32,639 nucleotides of DNA, taken from positions 1-32,639 of the forward strand of contig JANTQF010000383.1 of NCBI GenBank assembly GCA_032988165.1, given 5' to 3'. The stretch comes from Emmonsiellopsis sp. PD_33 (taxonomy: Eukaryota > Ascomycota > Eurotiomycetes > Onygenales > Ajellomycetaceae). Both the position numbers and the translations under genes were made by a program. A model generated the notes under the pieces. The model had not been told where the DNA came from. It saw nothing but the letters and a program-made list of their open reading frames with translations, and ran no database searches. Of this stretch, positions 1-10,770 are shown piece by piece (within the stretch, counting starts at the first letter, position 1; every line of letters starts with the position of its first letter).

Positions 1-1
1 A

Positions 2-142
2 TATATATTTGATTTAAATAAAAGAGAATTTGTTCTATTAACTTGTCTTGTTGTATTTACAGTCTTATTTGGTATATACCCTGCTCCTATTTTAGATGGT
101 TTACATTACTCAGTTTCTTCTTTAATAGCAGGGGGAGGGTAA
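2..142 (+). pseudogene. nad4: 3' fragment of mitochondrial nad4 (NADH dehydrogenase subunit 4)
   Basis: Frame 2 from base 2 reads YIFDLNKREF, then GIYPAPILDGLHYSVSSLI, and stops at TAA 140-142. This is the conserved C-terminus of the mitochondrially encoded complex I subunit ND4, a multi-pass membrane protein of the proton pump. The last residues before the stop (AGGGG) come from a G-run and are not typical, so the end has been altered. The AT-rich codon use differs sharply from the nuclear genes that follow. Only about 46 codons are present because the window starts here. It is either a nuclear copy of mitochondrial DNA (NUMT) or a chimeric contig end; a real mitochondrial contig is unlikely because spliceosomal-intron genes begin within 1 kb. 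Confidence 0.8.
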
Positions 143-927
143 AAATTTTTTTTGTTAGGGGGATATCCCCTTTTTTTCTACTTTTTCCTTTTGAAAAATC
201 AGACAGAAACAATTACATACAAGATCAACATCACGAAACCGGGGAGAAAGAAGCAGCCATTGGAGTGTCCACCCTGCCACGGAGGAAAACGAGCGACTCA
301 AGCAACTGGGCTCCAGATTCGAATCATGGGCAGATCCCATAGAACAGAGATGATCCATGGTAGCGATCTGGAACGACAAAAATAGAAAAGAAAATCAAAA
401 GAGAATCGGTCTTGGGAAAGGTCATAATGAAGTAGACAGAGTCAAACCTCATCAAACAGCGATATAGCCATGCAGCAGCAGCTTCAACAACAATCAAAAG
501 AAATTGAAGTCAAACAAGGGGGGGGGGGTTGGTTCCACAATTACATGCCCGAGCTCTTCAAACAACAGGAAAGGTCAAATCCAGGTGGAATGTGCAGGTC
601 GACAATGACGGCGACGCTGGGATTTGAGCAATGATAAAAAAAAACGGACAACAGTCAGGCCGATCGTCTGCAGAAAAGTGTGTTCCTCCCAATTGAGAAA
701 GATTTCGGGGAAATCAGGGACTTGGTCAATTCAAGCCATCGAGAAACATCTTTTCCGGAGATAGGGTGATGAGCCAATATATCCCAATTTATCCAACCGG
801 CGAAGGAGAATTCTTTTTCCAGATGGGGTTTAATGGGGAGTGTCCATGGGCGATGTTGGTTATGATCCGGGAGAGTTTGGTGGGATTCCCTTCAATAACT
901 ATTGCTGAGATAGCAATAGCAATTTTC
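143..927. other. Junction and spacer between the nad4 fragment and the large GTPase gene
   Basis: Bases 143 to about 190 are AT-rich with T-runs and the 12-bp palindrome GGGGATATCCCC (159-170), like the GC clusters of fungal mitochondrial spacers. From about 200 on, composition becomes nuclear-like. There is an 11-G run at 518-528. The right part is the expected 3' flank of the minus-strand GTPase gene. No gene was seen. Confidence 0.5.
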
Positions 928-3900
928 TCACTCGATTTTCATCCTGAACGCCGCGAGCGTTACGAGCATTGCTGCCATTTTTTCATTTAACGCTTCCTCT
1001 TCTACAGTCAGTTCGAAAGTGTTCTTGTAATCAAAAGTTATCTTGTTAAAGATATCTTCCGATTGTGCGATTACCATATTGCGAACGGACGCAAGGTTTT
1101 CTTCTAAACGTCTTTTCACATGTTCTGCACTGTTGTTGAACATTGAATGGCGGCGTACTTCCACGTTCTGGGCCATGATTCGTTTCATGCGTACGATAAC
1201 GCCTTTCCCTGTGATGAAGCTCATTATTAGGAGGGACTTAAATTAGGAAAAGGCACTCAACTTGTAACTTACCGCTCTCTTCAGCACATTCGCTGTAGGC
1301 TTCCCCCAAAGCGCATGCAATGACTGGAGTAAAGGCACGGTTGCTCGCCTTGTGGCTTGCTTTCAACAACGCGTTACCTGAGGTAGATATCTCTTGGAAA
1401 GAAGCCTCATAGGTTTTCACCTGGGCTTTGAGCTTCTTCATCCAGTCTGTGGGCCCAGATTCAGCAGAAAAGTGTTCTTCCACTCCGGCATGGAATGCGG
1501 TGATAAAGACACTCGACTTTCTAGCGAACCGGGCAAGCATTTGCGGTAGTAATCGCGAGAATGCACTAGAAACCCGTCAGCATAGTTACAAAGAGACTAG
1601 TTACTCGATTCCTTACGTTTCCCACCCACGGGCAATTATCTCCATCATAGGCTCGGTCCTATTAGGATTAGAGTCAGCGTGTTTTTACCGTAATAAAGGC
1701 AAGTGATTCGTACAGATCGGCATTCCAATCCTGTCGCCCGTATTAGTAACATTCTCTCCAAACTCTGCATACTCAACAATGTATAAAACTTACATGATGC
1801 TTGAAAACCCCTTGATTTTTGCAAATTGCTCGATACGTATTCCACGCAAGGCCGTCATCTTTGTGCGGGCGGTTCCATTCACCGACGGTGTCGTTTGCCT
1901 TACTGCACGCCTGGGACGAAGCAAAACCTGTCTTGGGTCAGTACAGCTCGTTCCAGGATAATTTACTTCGGTATAACCAAAACGAATGCAGGGTGAACTC
2001 ACCTAACTTGCCGAAAACATTGTCGTTGACAGCATTTATCATTTCGCCACAAACCTGCGTACAGAGCTCCTCGAATACCTATATTCAAGGGTTAGTGAAA
2101 GCTAAAAATAATAGAAAATTGGGGATATTGCGAATCTCGAGCTCGTACATTCCGCAGTGTATCCAATCCAGTCCCCACAAACTCAAGATTACTCTTTTTC
2201 TGTTCCTCGCAAAGTGTTGCAAGTCCTGCAGACGAGCAGAATATATCCAGAGAGTTTAGCAACTGCTCGAGTCCATTAAGGAAGTTTCTGCAGGTGACTT
2301 TGCGCCATTCAGCTGCCAATCCCTCACAATGTGCTTGAAGGGAGGGCACTTCCGTCGCCTCTATGTGTTTGAAGGCTCTAATGGCACCATCGCGTCGAAA
2401 TCTACCTTTCAGTTTCTGATATGCACGGGAGGATACGCAAAAGACGGTAAGACGGTTTGCGACATCGTCGTAGTCCCTGGGACTGACAGCCGGGTCGAAC
2501 TCCTCATGAGCTCTGTCTAATTGCCGGACTCCGTTGACGAAGTCCTGCCGAATTTGGGATTTCGCAAGTTTGTTTCTCTTCAAGATACAACGAAGACTGT
2601 GATCGTCATGTTTTTTCTGTTTATCCTCACGGGCAGCTTTTAGTTGGCGGGTTACGTCTTTGATTTCCAAGCCGACTTCTTTCTTTCGTTGCACCAGTCG
2701 TTTTCTCATGTTAGATGCCTCCTCCAACTTCTGTTTTGCGAAAGCAGCAGCCCGGACTTCCGCTCCAACACAGTCCATTTCGCCATCATTTTGCGACAGT
2801 TTATCGAGATCGTTCGTATCGGTCTGCGGGGAATGTTGTTCAATGCATGGTGGGAATGTATCGTCGCCCCTCTTTCGTTTGAGAGGGCTACCATGGTCTA
2901 TAAATGACTTGGAAGTTGACTCCAACTCATCCATCTCATCAAAAAGATGATCCAGGGACTCATCTATGTTGTTACGCTCGTCCTTTGATGCCTGGAGTGC
3001 CTCCTCAAGCCGTTGAACCGTGATCTCAGGGTCACCAGAATCCTCATGTGTGCCTCCCATCATTTCATCTGGGTCTGGAGACTGCTCCATTTCCGTCACA
3101 TTAATATCATCGGTTTTAGTACAAATAAAACTGACGTTGCCAAATGAGCCATCCATCTGAATTTGTCGTTTAAATGTAGTTGAAAGCAGCTTTTTAGCGG
3201 TCTTGTCGTCGACTGCGCGAGTAATCGGAGCAGCAATCCAAAGAAAGGAGCACTTCTCAATATACCGAGCTGCAACCGCTCCTCGCGCGGCATTCGAATC
3301 TAGGAGTCCGGGTAGATCGACGATGACAGCCCCAGTGGCAAGCACTCGTGATTTCGTATACAGGTGAACAACCCGTACCAGAGGCCAGAATTCCATGCTT
3401 CGCTGCTCTGTCTTTGACTCAAGGAGGAGTTTCCCTTGGTGGACTTGTTGATTGTTGCAGTCTTTGCCTTTGCGTCGGGCCGTGTTCTTACTGTCGACGT
3501 ACGGCTGAAGTCGAGCATGAAGTCGAGCCGGTTCATTTGCGGTGAACTCAATTGTCTTTCCTAGAACGCCACGGACACTATCTTGTTTCATCAGTTCTTC
3601 GATGGACAATGCTGTAATGTCTTTGATACCAGGGTATACTGCCTCCACCTTCGCAATGGCAATTGCAATATCAGAATCATCCTGGTATTGTCCTTCATCG
3701 CGGTGGGTCTGAATCTCATCAAAAATAAGTTTCAGTTCCTTTTCCCACTCTGCAGGAGAAATGAACTCAATTTCTGCTCTGTACTTCTCAGGCCCACAGT
3801 TGAACGATATCTCGGTAATAACGGCGGTGCAGGCCCGCATGCCGTTAGTTGGGACTAGGCGTTCTTCGTCGAGAACCGCATTTATTAATGATGATTTGCC

Positions 3901-4341
3901 AGCCCCCGTGCTGCCGACAACACCAATTATAACCGGTACGGGTTTTGACTTGATCTTTAGGTTCTTCACATCTCTCAACCACTGATTTTCCAGCTGTCTG
4001 CGGGGATATTTCTGTAATAGAAGTTCCAATGGTTCAAGAGCTTTGAGCCCCTCTGCCACTCCGGTTTCGAGGTTCTCGAGACAAGAATCGCCACGAATGT
4101 AGGAGTATTCCGTACCGGGCATCGTTGCGTTGTGCTCTTCCTGCTTTACATTCCCCAAATCAACCGCCGTTTTATCGCTGGTTGCCCCAAACAATCCCAC
4201 TTCGCCGGTAGACAGGATGTGTGCATTCTGCGCTGGATTGACAGGGCTGAAATCGGCGATGTTTGCTGGTCCCTCAAAGGATTCCTCTGTCTTCACGATG
4301 GGCGGCGGTTCAGGTCGTAATGAGCCCGTACAGGCATCCAT
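928..4341 (-). CDS. Large GTPase of the dynamin-like / nuclear GTPase SLIP-GC-like fungal family, seven exons
   Basis: Exons on the minus strand: 4341-2149, 2078-2003, 1927-1794, 1730-1714, 1658-1617, 1565-1273, 1208-928; introns are 51-75 nt, all GT..AG, and the sum is 3036 nt (1011 aa). Seen: P-loop GSTGAGKSS (residues about 143-151), switch-I Thr in RACTAV, G3 motif DLPG (342-345) followed by LLDSNAARGAVA, and G4 motif TKTD (408-411). Two charged, probably coiled-coil stretches follow (about 441-475 and 527-580), separated by a basic PLKRKR that could be a nuclear localisation signal. C-terminal exons encode WNTYRAICKNQGV, DWNADLTEPM and a long charged helix, matching the family's tail as I know it. 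The start was set at the first in-frame ATG; the frame stays open upstream to a GTG at 4416, so an extra 5' exon is possible. Such GTPases are expanded in fungi and mostly uncharacterised; the function here is unknown. Confidence 0.85.
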
Positions 4342-5742
4342 TTTGGTGGATGTGGCAACAACTTGCAAGCAGTCTGCCGGAAGAGCAAGCAAATAGTTTG
4401 GTGATGGCGTCTGCACAGGTGGATGTTGATGAGGATAGGTACAGATAGAACGAAAGAGCCTAGGCGAATTAATCTGTGGTAAAGGTAAGCTCGAGGCGGT
4501 TGTTGTGATAGGAAGCCAACAACACCTGGAGATGGAGTGGATGTTTGGTTAGGGGGACCGGATAACACATCAAAGGCCCTTCACCACAGCAACACAACAC
4601 CACAACACAACTGCGGCCTCCTCGGCCATCTGTTTTGGCACCACTGTCCCCCCCTCTATTCACCCCTTGAACTATGGATCCTAGCATGCATCCGCCTGGT
4701 CGAACGGCGCCATTATCTCCAATTTTTCCTAACAATTGCCATTCATGACGTGGGATAGTTAAGGCCATCACCACCTGTATTTGAGTCAACAACTTGCACA
4801 ATGAGAGCAGCAGTAAGTATGACTGTGCAAAACAGGTCCAAATAGCAGACCACTGCACATGGATTGGAAATTGGGGGTTTAAGTTGCGAACCTCTGGTGG
4901 CTAAAAAGGCCAAGCCTTCAAGAAAGCAGGAGCTGTATTTTATTAGTATGCAGTGTAACTCCAGAAGATCCATCATGACAGTTGGATGCTACCCAGTCAT
5001 TTGCTATAAGCACTATTTAGTTGATTTGAATCGGACGTTAACGCAGGGGTCAGTATATCGCCATCATTTGCAGCCCAGTATCGATATACGTTCCTCAACT
5101 GCCCGCGGAGATTGAATCGCAGTGAAGTGACACAAGCTTCAGTCATGAGATTGCCAAGGGTGGTGAATTTTAAATTGTCCATATGAGGGCTTCTTCCTCG
5201 GGAGCCAAATGCTGGACGGGGTCAGTCTGTTCCCGGTTGAAGGACAAACTCTTTTTAGGATGACGATGAGGCTAGGAATTCTCCAATCATTGGCGTATAT
5301 CGCCAGGAGCCGATATGGGAAGCCAATATCTAGCTGCGGCCACACAACTAAAAGGAGATAAGTTACTCGAGATTTTGTAAGCATGAAGCTGAAAGCCAGG
5401 AAGGACGCTGACGAGTAATGTCCACTTTTCTTTTCTTCTGAAGTTGTACGAAATGTTGGAGGTCGGAAAGCTCGTCGAATGAATGACTAGCTAACGAGCG
5501 AGATCAGGGAGTGGCGCAAGACAACGGGCACGCGGTCTACACGCCTGACGTTATAGAGCTGAATGCAATCAGCATCGGAACCAGCCCCTGGACTATGGAG
5601 GGCACAGGACAGTATGCCCTGTCGATTAGTCTCAGTTGTAGTAGTATATATAAGGTCAGAGACAGGCTGTCCATCACGTCAGATTCCTTTCCCTTATTTG
5701 TCTTGTTTCTACACATAAATACACCCCAGCCGATTAGCCACG
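4342..5742. other. Divergent promoter region between the GTPase and dehydrogenase genes
   Basis: The region separates two head-to-head genes. Several short frames are open but none resembles a protein. ATATCG or its complement recurs at about 5055, 5093, 5295 and 5312, with the near-palindrome GGCGTATATCGCC at 5291-5303. CACAACAC-type simple sequence lies near 4590-4610. Confidence 0.5.
5645..5655 (+). promoter_or_regulatory. TATA box of the zinc dehydrogenase gene
   Basis: TATATATAAGG lies about 90 bases upstream of the ATG at 5743, on the coding strand, at a plausible distance for a core promoter with a short leader. No start site can be read from sequence alone. Confidence 0.6.
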
Positions 5743-7035
5743 ATGAAAGCCGTTACTTGGGAAGGGAAGCCGTTGGAAGTCGCTGTGAGGCATCACCCAA
5801 AACCGAAGATCGAAGACCCACTTGATGTGATCGTTCGCACAACCATCTCTGGAATATGCGGCTCTGATCTACATATCTATCATGGTAATGTAGGAAGCAG
5901 TGACGCCCCATGGATTATAGGCCACGAAGGGGTGGGGATAGTTGAAGAGGTGGGAACTGGTGTCCACTCAATTAAATGCGGCGATAAGGTTGTTGTGTCC
6001 AGCGTGCTCGCATGTGGGTTCTGCGAGAACTGTATAAGAGGTCGCTTGTCGTATTGCCTGACTCTCAATCCCCCCCAAGAGGGGGCTGTACTTGGTTTCG
6101 GAAGCGATCTTGGCCCTCCACATACTGGGGGAACTCAAGGTAAGTTCACACTGATCCCTATCATTCCCCTGTGAAAAAGAGGTTTGATTGACGTCCTATA
6201 TGCAGCCGAATATATCCGCGTTCCGTTCGCGGATACCAACTGTGTCTTGCTCCCTCCCGAAACAACGCATGACCTCGACTATGTCACGCTGGCAGATATC
6301 TGGCCGTCAGGTTGGAGCGGCCTGGATTTTGCGGGCTTCAAACCTGGCGATTCCGTGGCAGTATTTGGCGCAGGGCCGGTTGGCCTCATGTGCGCATATT
6401 CTGCTATCCTTCGAGGCGCTCGGGCGGTCTATTCCATAGACCATGTTCTAGCACGCCTTCGCCAAGCGGAACGCCTGGGTGCCATTCCAATCAACTTTAA
6501 CAACAATGACCCCGTCGCAGAAATTCTTAAACTGGAGCCAGGCGGGGTGGCACGGTCGGTCGATTGCGTTGGTTACAGGTGTTTAAACTCCGAACTTAAG
6601 CGGGAAGAGAGCATTGTACTGACCTGGTGCATTCGTGTCACCGAGCCGACTGGAGGTATTGGTGTCGTTGGAGTGTATCTGCCTCCCTTTCCTAAGTCCG
6701 AGGGTGTCCCGAATGCAGATGTTGACGGAAGTGTTTTCCCGCTCCCCATCGGTGAAGCTTGGTTCAAAGGCTTGAGTATCTCGTCGGGGATCGCGGAATA
6801 CCGCAAGTTAGAAATTTTCATGAGAGGACTTATCATTTCCGGCAAGGCAACACCAGGAATGGTGATAGACAGCGAGATCAACATTGATGATGCTCCGAAG
6901 GCCTATCGCAAGTTCGCTGACAAGCAGGTAACCAAGGTGTGACAGGCCTTTCTATGATTTTTTTTAAGATTCGACGATGCTAACATGGACAAGGTCGTCA
7001 TTCGATTTGACAAGCCGGTTTCGTCGAGTGCCTGA
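5743..7035 (+). CDS. Zinc-dependent alcohol dehydrogenase, glutathione-independent formaldehyde dehydrogenase-like
   Basis: Exons 5743-6139, 6206-6936 and 6994-7035 give 389 aa, normal for medium-chain zinc dehydrogenases. Seen: GICGSDLH with catalytic-zinc Cys39, GHEGVG with His61-Glu62, D163 in LADIWPSGW (third zinc ligand in formaldehyde-dehydrogenase-like members), structural-zinc cysteines 91, 94, 97 and 105, and a Rossmann motif GAGPVG (187-192). An Asp at the end of the second beta strand (SIDH, D211) suggests NAD rather than NADP. The family oxidises alcohols or formaldehyde in the cytosol; the substrate cannot be read here. The last exon is only 42 nt (VVIRFDKPVSSSA); reading through its intron stops at 6940-6942 and loses the family's TKVVIRF end. 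The last intron has a CTAAC branch site at about 6980. All key residues are present and the gene looks intact. Confidence 0.88.
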
Positions 7036-9639
7036 TCCCATCTAGGAGGCCACGTTGTCGCAGGATAAGATTTGTTGTCCGGTTGTTTGAATTTGTACTG
7101 GACGGTACCGGTACTTTGTGAAACGTTTTCCACATGTCTAAATAATGCTTGAGTAGTCGGTGAGAGGCAAATTGATCATATTACTGTCCATCGAATCACA
7201 TTGATAAGGCCCTCCTGGTGTACCAAGTAGTATTAGCATCGCCAGTCTTGTCTAAGCTGAAGAGTGTAGAAATACGCGTACGTCCACGTGTCAGTGGCAC
7301 AGTAATATCCGCTTTGTAAGCCTCCAGTTATCCTTTAAATGAGCTGGTTGTGTTTGGACGCGTCCATTCTCTTCCTTCGTACAGCGTGCATAGGTTGACA
7401 GCACCCACCACAAATCGAAAGAAACATAATCATGAAGTAGGGCGGTGCTTGGACAAAGCTTCTCAACCGGGCAGATTGAAATACAGCAGAAATGCCGAGT
7501 CAAAGGCTCAGAGAAGCCTGGAAGATGGGGGAGAATGTCTGGCAAGGAACGCGTGAGGTTGACGAAGGGCGACACGAGGATTATGTCAGAACCGCATAAG
7601 CACCAACCTCTCCTCCAGCCCTACGATGTTTCGGACCAAGCCTCCGAGTCCTCAGGATCCAACAACTATCAAATGCCTGCCAGCTGCCTCATCATCCAAG
7701 TCACATCCTGTTCATAATTCAGAGGATTATTGACTCGCATGGCCGAGGCGCACATAGCCGCTTTGCCTCGGTGTGATTGCAACAGCCCTGCCACAATGAC
7801 CCTGGCTGCTGGCATCTGGATAGGGCTGAGCATCAACCGGCTGTCTGTTTCATGGATGCCTTATATCCGAGAGGCAAAAAGGGCATTGGTTTTGCTCCGT
7901 CTTGGCTCAATGCCTTGCTGGCCGGGAAACTCTTGCCTTTGTTTTACCTAGCCAGCCACCCACGATCCTCGGTCTGGTGTTTACTCCTGATATTCATTAC
8001 GACAATGTAGGAATTGATATTGCCGCAGCGAGGCTCAGCAGGAATTGATATCGTAAAAGATCCAAAGTCAGCCTGAATGAGGGGAAGAAAAGCCGCTACT
8101 CTGGAACGAGATCGAGATTGGTCTGTCCCCAGACTAACATCCAACACATCTCGGCTCCACGCAGCGAGCAGAAATTTCAAATGGTATCCAAGTTTACGAG
8201 GTACTGCAGCGCATTCTGGTGGCGGGGCTGGTGACGATCGCCCGAGACAAATCATCCCTCCACAATTGCTCGACGACGATGAAACTGACGACCCAAAAGC
8301 ACTCGATTCACAATCCTGAAACGCGCTGAAGACCCCGTATATAACGTTCGTCCGCCAATTTCATCCCCACATTGGTGCCGGAGAACACGCAAGACACAGA
8401 AGAGTACGAGATCTGGATGTTGGGGTCCACCCGCGAGATGTCAAGAAGGGTGCATCGGAAAATGTTGCTTCCTGCACAAACATGGCTCCCATTATCCATG
8501 AATGTCAAAACAAACGATTTCTCAATGGCCAAACGTGGCGATGTCCGTCAACGGCCCCGTCACTGCGGTCGCATCATCCTCTCTTCTCCTACCTTGCCAC
8601 GAAGGCGGTACTCTTCCCCGCTTTTGATATTCAACTTATTCGTCGCGATCCTCGGAATGGGCTGGAAATGCTCCCGCAGATGGCAGGCGATATGCAACAA
8701 GCATATGTAGATTAAGAGCTGAAGAGGCTAGCATCCCATTCCACGAAATCAGCTCGCCGTCTGCATTGCCACCCAGGTCCTTCCAATCCGGAGACGGACG
8801 CACCCACCATGAATCAAAAGAAACTCAGGGATAACTTGACAAGAACGCTGGTCTGATGACGAGACATATCCTACCTCTGAGAAAATCAACATCAATGCCG
8901 CGCCCTCCGTCCTTGTTGTTCCTCGTATAAAATCAGGCGATTAAATCCGAGGGATTAATAAGAAGGACAACTGACACGCCATAACATTCATTGAGGCGTG
9001 GTTGGTTTGATGCTTTGCTCGCTTCGAACAAGTGATGGTGATGAAGCGAACAATTCCGAAAGTAGCTGCCCAAGGCCCCACTGCCCAGCACCAACCCCAT
9101 CCCAGTGGCTGGCGCCTCGTGTTAAAAAGAATGCTCAACATATGATAGACCAACGCGTTACGCAGAACATAACATCTGAACCACCCATCGAACAGCCGCC
9201 TATGCGCTTCGAGACTCGATCCTCCAGCCTAGCAAGCTATTGACTGCCATTGAGTTAGCAGTCAAAGTTAGATTGGATGCCTCATGCCAGCCAGGCAAAC
9301 AAACCATGCGGATGGAGGTTGGATCCCCAGTGGCGAGGAAGGGAATACCCTCGTATTCAATATAATTTGGTGTTTGCTCTCTCTGGTACGAGGATTTTCC
9401 GATTATCTTTATTTATCCGAGCCTTGAGCTTATTAAAGAGCAGAGCAAATGTGAAAGACGAGACCGATATTGACGCGGAATGCCTCAGGTTACGATAGTC
9501 CCAGAGCTTCGACTAGTACCACAATGAGACTGGAGATACTAAATAAACATCGTGTTCAAGTATTTAATAACGAGTGAATTGAAACTAACTAGCTAATAAC
9601 AATAGGAATCCCGGCTTCATTGCCGTATCACGTAACTAC
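7036..9639. other. 2.6 kb region without a convincing gene
   Basis: Both strands carry only short frames. The most protein-like is plus 8482-8715 (ATG start, 77 codons, ending MAGDMQQAYVD), for which I recognise no family; neighbouring frames do not extend it. There are CACGTG E-box sequences near 7285. The right end is the AT-rich 3' flank of the caspase-like gene. It may contain decayed gene remnants, but this cannot be shown by eye. Confidence 0.4.
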
Positions 9640-10770
9640 TCATGGCGCTCTGGTCTCGCTGAAGGTGGAACGTTCTCCTCCCCCCTCCTTGATCTCGTTC
9701 ACGAATTTTTCTGGGGCATTTGACTGCAAGAGCCAAGAGAAATCAACATGTTTGTTTTCGCAAATTAGACAGAAACCCGGAAGCCCCATTAGAAGGAAGT
9801 AGAAAACCCGAGCGCTCTCGAAAAACAAAACTGTTGAGTTTGTTCTTTTCACGTTTTCGAGTTTGAGCCCGATATTGGCACTTTCAGGGATTTGAGAAAT
9901 CCACTGCATCAGACCACTCAATTCACCGGGGGAGAGGGTTTCCTTCACATGCACTGAAAATGTTGCAAGTAGGCCCTTTGGCATTGCAGCAGATGGTGGG
10001 GGATTGGCAGATTGGCCAAGGCCTTGTTGGTTCAGGGGGAGTGTGATACTGCCGACACCAATCTTGGCAGAGTAGGTAGGTTTCTTTACCATTGAATTTT
10101 GATGAAGTGTATCCATCACTTCGGCGATTTGAATAAATTTCTCCCCTCTCTGGGTTCTGTTGCGGATTTCACCCAAAAGCTTTGCTGTTAATGAGAGTGT
10201 ATTTCCGTCCGCAAAGGCACCTGGGTCTCTTCTATCCCCTGATGCGAGGATATCAACAAGGCGAGTGGCTGGATTTGGCTGTCTTGTCGCCTGGAAGTTG
10301 TGGCAGCAGCAGTCGAATATAAACACGAAATCGATCGGGTCATCAACCTCGATGAAGTCGCTATTGGCTACCCACTCTTCCATCCACCGGTCCACAGATA
10401 TCCTCTTGCCTCCGCGGCTGATGAGCTGCAACCCTGCGGCGTTGTCCTCGCCATACCCTGCGTAATGGATCATGACGACTCGACGGCCGGATGAAGGTAG
10501 CGGGTGCACCAGTGGAATGACCCCACCCGTAAGGTTATGAGAAGGGAGCAAATCCTGTTTGTCAATTACATGTTCCTTTGGCGGGGGAAAAGACAGCAGC
10601 TTCGCCAGCTCTCGGAAATTTTCAGCGTCTCTGTCGGCATTCGTGTCGTCGTCGGCCCAGCGAAAGTGGAAAGATGCATATTCAGAATACACTCCGTCGC
10701 GACGGGTAAGAGCTGTTTGCAGTGCATTTCTGAAATCATTCTCGGAAATTGCGCTCCCAGTAGCAGCCAT
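9640..10770 (-). CDS. Caspase-like (peptidase C14 fold) protein with substituted catalytic His
   Basis: A single open frame of 376 aa starts at ATG 10770 and ends at TGA 9640. The N-terminal ~250 residues look like the fungal caspase/metacaspase-like fold: strand VVMIHYAG leading to YGEDN (about 98-110), then DFVFIFDCCCHNFQATR (147-163). Family members normally read (H/Y)YAGHG and DCCxxG; here the Cys position is kept (C155 or C156) but the GHG His is Tyr106 (codon TAT). Residues about 270-350 (TFSVHVKETLSPGEL, NSTVLFFESARVF, GLPGFCLICEN) match the C-terminal domain that follows the caspase domain in many fungal proteins. These proteins are linked, by family knowledge, to NLR-type or programmed-cell-death functions. 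With Tyr106 it is probably not an active protease; regulatory, decoy or decaying roles are possible. Confidence 0.75.
   Translation of the reverse strand: MAATGSAISENDFRNALQTALTRRDGVYSEYASFHFRWADDDTNADRDAENFRELAKLLSFPPPKEHVIDKQDLLPSHNLTGGVIPLVHPLPSSGRRVVMIHYAGYGEDNAAGLQLISRGGKRISVDRWMEEWVANSDFIEVDDPIDFVFIFDCCCHNFQATRQPNPATRLVDILASGDRRDPGAFADGNTLSLTAKLLGEIRNRTQRGEKFIQIAEVMDTLHQNSMVKKPTYSAKIGVGSITLPLNQQGLGQSANPPPSAAMPKGLLATFSVHVKETLSPGELSGLMQWISQIPESANIGLKLENVKRTNSTVLFFESARVFYFLLMGLPGFCLICENKHVDFSWLLQSNAPEKFVNEIKEGGGERSTFSETRAP

Noticed and set aside
290..345. tRNA-like T-loop sequence AGATTCGAATC
   Set aside because: The flanking bases do not form a T-stem (A53-C61 mismatch), and no D-arm, anticodon arm or acceptor stem can be drawn.
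4469..4858. Minus-strand frame of 129 codons with a hydrophobic start
   Set aside because: No ATG-led protein-like pattern or recognisable motif, and it lies in the divergent promoter region.
6579..6640. Possible intron in the dehydrogenase after VDCVGY
   Set aside because: Family members have a similar insert here and the frame is open; no intron is needed to continue into GGIGVVGVY.
8308..8532. Minus-strand frame opposite the possible coding remnant
   Set aside because: It starts from TTG and not ATG, with no recognisable family or homologous pattern.
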